Source: Chitinophaga pinensis (GTDB lineage: Bacteria > Bacteroidota > Bacteroidia > NS11-12g > UBA9320). Taken from it: a stretch of 8,990 nt of DNA. Below are positions 7,177 to 8,990 of this stretch, one piece after another; positions within the stretch are counted from its first letter, which is position 1; every line of letters begins with the position of its first letter. Position numbers and translations under genes: made by a program. The notes under the pieces are model-generated. The model searched no databases and had not been told where the DNA came from. It saw only the letters and a list, made by a program, of their open reading frames with translations. The stretch lies in the NCBI GenBank assembly GCA_945890595.1, contig CAMDCQ010000085.1, forward strand, positions 1 through 8,990, written 5' to 3'.

Positions 7177-7832
7177 TGAATTCATGGAAGTTTTTCCTTG
7201 AAGCAGAATACACAAAACAGTATTTTAAAAGTCTAAGTGCATTTCTAGGGGCCAGAAGTGCAGAAGGTGTTGTCATTTATCCACCAAAGGACGAAATTTT
7301 CAGCGCTTTTGAGTTGACTCCTTTTGAAATAATAAAAGTAGTAATCTTAGGACAAGATCCCTATCATGGCGAGGGACAAGCCCATGGTCTGTGTTTTTCG
7401 GTGCAAGACGGATGTAAAATTCCACCTTCGCTTCGAAATATTTTTAAGGAACTACATTCAGATTTGGGTTTGCCAATACCTACCAATGGTAATCTTACCA
7501 AATGGGCGCAAAACGGTGTTTTTTTGCTCAATACTATTCTTACTGTGGAGCAAAAAACTCCGGGAGCACATAATCAAAAAGGGTGGGAGACGTTTACCGA
7601 TGCGGCTATTCAACATATCTCAAGACATCAAGAAAAAGTAGTTTTTATACTCTGGGGCGCATTTGCTCAACGTAAAAAAGCCTTAATAGACCTAGACAAA
7701 CACCTGGTGCTAGAAGCCCCACATCCTGCTGCTGAGGTTTATGCCGGGGGTAAAGCAGGGTTTTTTGGCAGCAAGCCTTTCAGTAAAGCAAACGATTATT
7801 TAGATGAGAATGCGGTAGATTGGCAGTTATAG
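7176..7832 (+). CDS. ung: Uracil-DNA glycosylase, family 1 (UNG)
   Basis: The 218-residue protein removes uracil from DNA, the first step of base excision repair of deaminated cytosine or misincorporated dUMP. The water-activating loop VVILGQDPYHGEGQAHGLCF carries Asp61 and Tyr63, with Phe74 for stacking on uracil. The pinch loop KIPPSLRNIF (81-90) and GVFLLNTILTVE with the uracil-reading Asn119 are intact, as is the catalytic His183. Two DNA-contact loops are unusual. The Gly-Ser loop reads WGAFAQ, where E. coli has WGSHAQ. The Leu-loop reads HPAAEVYAGGKAGFFG, where E. coli has HPSPLSAHRGFFG, so the Ser-Pro-Leu is lost and three residues are gained. Length is normal for the family. The ATG at 7176 overlaps the upstream stop by one base. 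The stop directly abuts the stop of the convergent gene. Function is confident; the loop changes may be lineage-typical. Confidence 0.96.
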   Translation: MNSWKFFLEAEYTKQYFKSLSAFLGARSAEGVVIYPPKDEIFSAFELTPFEIIKVVILGQDPYHGEGQAHGLCFSVQDGCKIPPSLRNIFKELHSDLGLPIPTNGNLTKWAQNGVFLLNTILTVEQKTPGAHNQKGWETFTDAAIQHISRHQEKVVFILWGAFAQRKKALIDLDKHLVLEAPHPAAEVYAGGKAGFFGSKPFSKANDYLDENAVDWQL

Positions 7833-8210
7833 CTATTCTACTATTTCTACCTTGGTTAAGAAATACTTGGTGTCTCCTAAAAAAGGAATAGTAAAGAACT
7901 TTTCATCGTAGTATAAGCGCACCATCGACTTATTGGCATGTTTTATCTGCTCTAGTAATTCAGTATCCTCGTGTTTTACCGAGAATTCCCATATACTACT
8001 TGTTATATCTCCTTCTCCTTCGCTAAATCCTCCAGTATTTAGCTGTCCCTCGTTCGTTTTAAATATATAGCCTTTCTCTGAAATTTTGATGATTCGACCA
8101 ACGCGATAGCCGCTACTATAATTTGCATAAAAGGCAAATAAAGTAAGTAGAATAGTACCTGAAATTAAGATACCTATTATCCATAGTACTAATTTTTTTA
8201 GAAAAATCAT
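7833..8210 (-). CDS. Small membrane-anchored protein of unknown function downstream of lipB
   Basis: The 125-residue protein starts MIFLKKLVLWIIGILISGTI: a short basic N-terminus and one transmembrane helix (about residues 7-28). The soluble domain has conserved-looking blocks: NYSSGYRVGRIIKISEKGYI, FKTNEGQLNTGG, SSIWEFSVKHED and TKYFLTKVEIVE. From memory, short proteins of this GYRxG / FKTxEGQL / WxFSV pattern are common in Flavobacteriia and are sometimes labelled 6-phosphogluconate dehydrogenase. Nothing in this sequence supports that: there is no dinucleotide-binding glycine motif and the protein is far too short. The start ATG lies 7 nt after the lipB stop, so it is very probably co-transcribed with lipB. 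Its stop abuts the stop of convergent ung with no base between. The gene is real; its function is unknown, and the beta-rich domain presumably faces the periplasm. Confidence 0.85.
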   Translation of the reverse strand: MIFLKKLVLWIIGILISGTILLTLFAFYANYSSGYRVGRIIKISEKGYIFKTNEGQLNTGGFSEGEGDITSSIWEFSVKHEDTELLEQIKHANKSMVRLYYDEKFFTIPFLGDTKYFLTKVEIVE

Positions 8211-8217
8211 ATAATTG

Positions 8218-8889
8218 TTAAGTTGGTTGCAAAGCTATTGCATTATGCCATTGTCTCTCAAAGCAACGCACAAATTCGTCTGAGAAGGAAGCGATATCCG
8301 TTTTGCCTATTTCTTTGGAGATAGAAGTAACTTCTTTGTCGGTGATGCCGCAAGGCACAATATGTTGAAAGTAGGAAAGGTCTGTATGTATGTTAAGGGC
8401 AAATCCATGCATGCTTATGCCGTTTTTTACACGAATCCCTATGGCACCAATTTTCCGTTTTACCTCGCCTTCAGCACCAACCCAAATTCCTGTTAATCCC
8501 TCGATTTGATAGGCATGTATATTGAATTTTTGCAAAGCTTGTATAATAGATGCTTCTAAGCTTTCAACATACTTCTTTACGCCAATACCATGCTTACGCA
8601 GGTTCATAATGGGATATCCTACCAATTGTCCTGGTCCGTGATACGTAATGTCTCCACCTCGGTCAGTCTCAAATGTTTCTGCCTGTAGTTGATTTAAAAA
8701 ATCGGTATTAATCAGAAGGTTAGCTTTATCGGCGCTCTTGCCAAAGGTATAAACATGCGGGTGTTCACATAAAATTAATGTATCTACGCCTCCTGATGCC
8801 ACTTTTGTATGTGCTTTTTCTTGTATTGTTAGCGCATCAGCATAGGCTGTAAGACCTATATTTTCGACATGTAAATTAGATTCTTTCAC
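8218..8889 (-). CDS. lipB: Octanoyltransferase (lipoyl(octanoyl)-ACP:protein transferase)
   Basis: LipB moves an octanoyl group from acyl carrier protein to lipoyl domains of 2-oxoacid dehydrogenases and the glycine cleavage H protein, before sulfur insertion by LipA. The signature RGGDITYHGPGQLVGYP is at residues 77-93, counted from the GTG start. The catalytic Lys146 lies in RKIGAIGIRVKNGISMHGFA, and the acyl-accepting Cys180 in HIVPCGITDKE; EHPHVYTFG precedes the signature. The frame is open back to a TTG at 8934 (238 residues), but that would overlap the upstream gene by 38 bases and add 15 residues before the usual family N-terminus. The GTG at 8889 gives 223 residues, begins 7 nt after the upstream stop and brings the first strand (HVENIGLTAYADAL) to the usual place, so it is preferred. 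It is cytoplasmic and appears to be in an operon with a probable lnt upstream and a small membrane protein downstream. Confidence 0.95.
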   Translation of the reverse strand: MKESNLHVENIGLTAYADALTIQEKAHTKVASGGVDTLILCEHPHVYTFGKSADKANLLINTDFLNQLQAETFETDRGGDITYHGPGQLVGYPIMNLRKHGIGVKKYVESLEASIIQALQKFNIHAYQIEGLTGIWVGAEGEVKRKIGAIGIRVKNGISMHGFALNIHTDLSYFQHIVPCGITDKEVTSISKEIGKTDIASFSDEFVRCFERQWHNAIALQPT

Positions 8890-8896
8890 CGCTGCT

Positions 8897-8990
8897 CTAT
8901 ACTTTTTTTGTGTGCGTTTTAACAAACATACCAAGCAAGAAAAATAGGCCTATAAAACTCCCAAATCTTCCGATATAGTCTCCATGCCTT
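8897..8990 (-). CDS. lnt: Probable apolipoprotein N-acyltransferase, C-terminal end only (5' part outside window)
   Basis: In the minus-strand frame ending in TAG at 8899-8897 the last 30 residues begin RHGDYIGRFGSFIGLFFLLG and finish MFVKTHTKKV. The layout, an aromatic/Arg-x-Gly-Asp/Asn motif followed directly by a last transmembrane helix and a short basic cytoplasmic tail, matches the C-terminus of Lnt, where E. coli has YARTGNW followed by a hydrophobic helix and a basic end. Lnt adds the third acyl chain to lipoproteins in the inner membrane. The other two frames give a short soluble-looking tail ending at 8950 and an Arg/Trp-rich tail ending at 8919, both less convincing. The stop is 7 nt before the preferred lipB start, suggesting one operon. 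Only 30 residues are visible, so the call is tentative. Confidence 0.6.
   Translation of the reverse strand, partial: RHGDYIGRFGSFIGLFFLLGMFVKTHTKKV

Noticed and set aside
7366..7641. 91-codon plus-strand frame inside ung
   Set aside because: A shadow in another frame of the well-supported ung gene, with no family features.
7814..7851. Inverted repeat GGTAGA/TCTACC across the ung and minus-strand gene junction as a shared terminator
   Set aside because: Arms are only six bases, the loop is 26 nt and there is no T-tract on either side, so it is not a credible intrinsic terminator.
7833..8210. 6-phosphogluconate dehydrogenase label for the small membrane protein
   Set aside because: There is no nucleotide-binding motif, it is only 125 residues, and it has an N-terminal membrane helix.

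Overview
The DNA is AT-rich. Several genes start next to A-rich leaders rather than a clear Shine-Dalgarno sequence, one upstream region carries an exact TAnnTTTG element (the Bacteroidetes -7 box), and the proteins are of Bacteroidota type. They include a secreted M49 peptidase, an Ldh-family dehydrogenase and large signal-peptide proteins of unknown family. The best guess is a member of the Flavobacteriia; this is inference, because no rRNA or other strong phylogenetic marker is present.

Left part (1-1453): the 5' end of an ECF sigma factor runs leftward out of the window. It is divergent from an Ldh-family (malate/L-lactate type) NAD(P)-dependent dehydrogenase. The shared 135-bp intergenic region contains a 17-bp perfect dyad that could be an operator.

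Centre-left (1513-4758): two adjacent genes 12 bp apart encode secreted proteins of about 500-540 residues. No function is recognised. The two are collinear and share spaced motifs (NG-x-LV near residue 240/249 and CESY at residue 325/330), so they look like an old tandem duplication. An exact -7 box precedes the first and a strong hairpin terminator follows the second, so they probably form a two-gene operon.

Centre-right (4888-7832): a complete signal-peptide-bearing dipeptidyl peptidase III (M49) ends at a second strong terminator. Seven bases after its T-tract begins a 46-codon ORF for a single-pass membrane peptide. Its stop overlaps the start of uracil-DNA glycosylase (ung) by one base. 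The glycosylase keeps its catalytic residues but has a divergent Leu-loop and Gly-Ser loop.

Right end (7833-8990, minus strand): a tight cluster reads leftward. It holds the C-terminus of a probable apolipoprotein N-acyltransferase (lnt), then octanoyltransferase lipB (a GTG start 7 nt after lnt is preferred), then a small membrane-anchored protein of unknown function. The last gene's stop codon directly abuts the ung stop codon.

Most of the window is ordinary housekeeping and accessory Bacteroidota content. I see no mobile element, CRISPR, tRNA, rRNA or defence system. The items most worth a second look are the secreted paralogue pair, the membrane micropeptide coupled to ung, and the altered DNA-contact loops of Ung.
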